A stretch of DNA of 7,838 nt, taken from NCBI GenBank assembly GCA_030637065.1, contig DAOVVQ010000180.1, positions 1-7,838 on the forward strand, given 5' to 3'. Position numbers and translations under genes: made by a program. Source of the DNA: Planctomycetota bacterium. Lineage in GTDB: Bacteria; Planctomycetota; Phycisphaerae; Sedimentisphaerales; Anaerohalosphaeraceae. The notes beneath the pieces were generated by a model. The model made no database searches and had not been told where the DNA came from. It worked only from the letters and a program-made list of their open reading frames with translations. How positions within the stretch are numbered: the first letter of the stretch is position 1; each line of letters opens with the position of its first letter. Below, in pieces: positions 6,310 to 7,838 of this stretch.

Positions 6310-6606
6310 AATATGGTCCCTCTATTTAGCTTTAATTTGTTTTTTCCGTTCCTCTTGCCTTTCGATATCAAGAGTGCCGAATATTTAACCGTAATGCCTC
6401 CAAAGCCAATGCGACGTCATTGTATACCCTTTTGTGTCACATTGCAAGAACAAACACCACCAGCCAGCCATATTTTGCAAAAAGTGCCAATTTCGCCCCG
6501 GAATCGCTGCCTGCAACCACAATTTGCCCAAAAACCGGGCCTTGCGGCAGAACGTACCGATCCGGTTGCAGATGTCCCCGCTTTTGCGGAGGGAGGTTGG
6601 GGGGCT
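6310..6606 (-). other. 297-base gap: leader of the PKD gene and 3' region of the LysM gene
   Basis: Read on the - strand, 6606-6448 follows the LysM stop. It is GC-moderate and has short inverted repeats: CCGC/GCGG around TTTT (6578-6589), GCCC/GGGC (6526-6540), and CTGCAACC (6511-6518) pairing with GGTTGCAG (6564-6571). No T-tailed terminator is evident. From 6447 onward it holds the PKD-gene promoter and an AT-rich leader of about 100 bases with a 6-bp hairpin, CTCTTG (6352-6357) with CAAGAG (6369-6374). Open frames here on either strand show no family resemblance. Confidence 0.6.
6419..6447 (-). promoter_or_regulatory. Sigma70-type promoter for the PKD gene
   Basis: On the - strand, TTGCAA (6447-6442) and TACAAT (6424-6419) are separated by exactly 17 bases, a good housekeeping promoter. 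The start would be near 6412, leaving a leader of roughly 100 bases before the ATG at 6309. A TGTGACACA palindrome directly follows the -35 box (6433-6441), a possible operator. Confidence 0.6.
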
Positions 6607-7203
6607 TTATTCCGGTAGTTTCAGGCGCATTCCTGGCTTTAGGAAGTTTGTGTTTTTGATGATATCTCGGTTGGCGTTGTAGATTTTTGGCCATTTTTCG
6701 CCGTCGCCGTAGTGCAGATGGGCGATCGATGACAGCGTCTCGCCGTCGACGACGACGTGGTACATCTGCCGGCGTTTCGGGGCGGGTTTTGCAGGCGCGA
6801 CAGCGGGCTGCGGCTCGACAGGCTGATACTGCGATGGTTCCGGCTCATCAGGCTCAACAGGCAGCGCCGTCTCCATCAGCTCTGCGATATCAACCCCAGC
6901 CGCATCTCCATCACCCCCACCAGTCCCGACAGCGACACCGATCCCCTCAACATCCCAACTCCCGGTCGGCCCCCCCGGCAGAGATACCACAGGCTCCGCC
7001 CCCCCCGATCGCGCATCCGGTTCGCCGGCGCCAACGGGACTACCCTGCCCCGGCTGCCCCGCTCCCTCCGGCTGATCCGATCCGGCAACGGGCTGCTGCT
7101 TGAGCCTTTGCTCGACGGTGGTGCTATAGATCGATACCGCAACCATCACCGCGGCTGCAACGACCATCCCGACGAAAAAACCTGTCTTTAAGTCCTTACG
7201 CAT
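6607..7203 (-). CDS. LysM-domain membrane-anchored protein
   Basis: The 198-residue protein is probably single-pass, with its LysM domain outside the cytoplasmic membrane. A short basic N-terminus (MRKDLKTG) precedes one hydrophobic helix, residues 9-26 (FFVGMVVAAAVMVAVSIY). A long Gly/Pro/Glu-rich linker (about 30-143) shows no fold. Residues 148-197 form a LysM domain: YHVVVDGETLSSIAHLHYGD, WPKIYNANRD, and LKPGMRLKLP at the end. LysM binds the glycan of peptidoglycan, so a role as a wall-bound envelope protein is likely; no enzymatic domain is present. The ATG at 7203 has only a weak ribosome-binding site, and it lies 32 bases after the secF stop, suggesting co-transcription and possibly coupled translation. 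The linker contains G7 and G8 runs on the coding strand (C7 at 6970-6976, C8 at 6999-7006). Confidence 0.9.
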   Translation of the reverse strand: MRKDLKTGFFVGMVVAAAVMVAVSIYSTTVEQRLKQQPVAGSDQPEGAGQPGQGSPVGAGEPDARSGGAEPVVSLPGGPTGSWDVEGIGVAVGTGGGDGDAAGVDIAELMETALPVEPDEPEPSQYQPVEPQPAVAPAKPAPKRRQMYHVVVDGETLSSIAHLHYGDGEKWPKIYNANRDIIKNTNFLKPGMRLKLPE

Positions 7204-7235
7204 CTTGAGCCCGCATCGAACCGGCTTTTGCCGCG

Positions 7236-7838
7236 TTACTTGCGAAGTTTGCCGACCTTCGTGCCGATCAGAAGTATCGGAGCCGCGATCGCGATCGACG
7301 AATACGTCCCGGCAATAATCCCGATCAGCATCGCAAACGTAAACCCTCTAAGCCCCGTACCGCCCCAGATATACATCACCAGGACAACCATAAAGGTCGT
7401 AACCGAAGTAAGCAGCGTCCGGCTCAGGGTCTGATTGATACTGTTGGAGATTATCTGCGGATTAAGCGTCGCCAGCTTGCCGCGGTTCTCGCGAATCCTG
7501 TCAAAGACAACGATGGTATCGTTAAGCGAGTAACCGATAATCGTCAGGAAAGCAGCGATCATCTGGAGATTGATCTTGAAATCCTGCAGCAGCAAAGCCC
7601 TTCCGATCGGCGTATCGGCAATATAGGTGCAAACCGTCACAGCCCCTAACGTAATGCAAACATCATGAACCAGTGCAACGATGGCGGCGAAACCGTACCT
7701 CGCATCGCCGAACCTGATCCAGATATAAGCGACAATAGCCGCCAGCGACATCGCAATGGCGATCAGTGCACGGGTCTTTGCCTGCTGGCCGATCGACGGG
7801 TCGACCTGGGTAACACGCGAAAGCGACGTGGTAAGCGA
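7236..7838 (-). CDS. secF: Protein translocase subunit SecF (or SecF half of SecDF), C-terminal part
   Basis: The frame is open from the right edge to a TAA at 7238-7236, giving the last 200 residues; the N-terminus lies outside the window. SecF with SecD uses the proton gradient to drive late steps of Sec protein export across the cytoplasmic membrane. Visible family features are VDPSIGQQA leading into a membrane helix, YIWIRFGDARYGFAAIVALV followed by HD, the strongly conserved IAAFLTIIGYSLNDTIVVFD followed by RIREN, the INQTLSRTLLTSVTT segment, and a C-terminal GIIAGTYSSIAIAAPILL helix. About five membrane helices fit, as expected for RND-type SecF. Many planctomycetes fuse SecD and SecF, and the fragment cannot tell these apart. 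It ends 32 bases before the LysM gene on the same strand. Confidence 0.95.
   Translation of the reverse strand, partial: SLTTSLSRVTQVDPSIGQQAKTRALIAIAMSLAAIVAYIWIRFGDARYGFAAIVALVHDVCITLGAVTVCTYIADTPIGRALLLQDFKINLQMIAAFLTIIGYSLNDTIVVFDRIRENRGKLATLNPQIISNSINQTLSRTLLTSVTTFMVVLVMYIWGGTGLRGFTFAMLIGIIAGTYSSIAIAAPILLIGTKVGKLRK

Noticed and set aside
6310..6412. c-di-GMP (GEMM) riboswitch in the PKD gene leader
   Set aside because: CGAAAGGCAAGAGG superficially recalls GEMM, but the paired receptor and GGGACGCAAAGCC-type segments are absent.
6437..6694. 85-residue - strand frame spanning the LysM 3' end and gap
   Set aside because: It overlaps the LysM domain in another frame and shows no recognisable motif, despite a hydrophobic C-terminus.
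6687..7191. Two long + strand frames opposite the LysM gene
   Set aside because: Arg/Pro/His-rich translations caused by the GC-rich linker; the - strand frame has a clear membrane helix and LysM domain.
1..7838. Defence system, CRISPR, prophage, transposase, tRNA or rRNA
   Set aside because: None of the reading frames or non-coding stretches shows the motifs, repeats or structures expected for these.

Overview
The window looks like a housekeeping stretch of a bacterial chromosome. Phylum is inferred, not proven. A SecF C-terminus followed by a small proline-rich LysM membrane protein, and a secreted PKD protein with a conserved C-terminal beta-domain, suggest a Planctomycetota member of the Phycisphaerae type. 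The housekeeping genes are GC-rich; one 60-base hand count inside pgl (4441-4500) gives 70%.

Layout, left to right. The + strand carries the 3' end of a UvrD/PcrA-type helicase (1-393), then pgi (492-1910) behind a good sigma70-type promoter. Next come a GDP-mannose-forming guanylyltransferase (2107-3195) and, 31 bases later, yqgF/ruvX (3227-3634). After a 392-base gap holding a possible promoter, a short upstream ORF and a 19-bp palindrome comes pgl (4027-4791). A convergent gap (4792-4893) contains three perfect hairpins in a row, one of a REP-like type. The - strand then carries a 471-residue exported PKD protein (6309-4894) with its own promoter, a 297-base gap, a LysM protein (7203-6607) and the 3' part of secF (from the right edge to 7236), the last two probably co-transcribed.

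Function. pgi, pgl and manC all work on hexose phosphates. Pgi interconverts glucose-6-P and fructose-6-P. Pgl hydrolyses the lactone made from glucose-6-P in the oxidative pentose phosphate pathway. ManC makes GDP-mannose, downstream of fructose-6-P via mannose phosphates, for glycan synthesis. They are not one tight operon, since each has a sizeable leader. YqgF and UvrD are nucleic-acid housekeeping proteins. The - strand group concerns the cell envelope: protein export (SecF), a peptidoglycan-binding membrane protein, and a secreted surface protein.

I see no defence system, phage, transposase, CRISPR array, tRNA or rRNA. The most interesting items are the hairpin cluster at 4804-4868, the pgl leader with a 58-codon ORF overlapping the pgl start, the composition gradient and basic tail of the secreted protein, and homopolymeric G tracts in the LysM gene.
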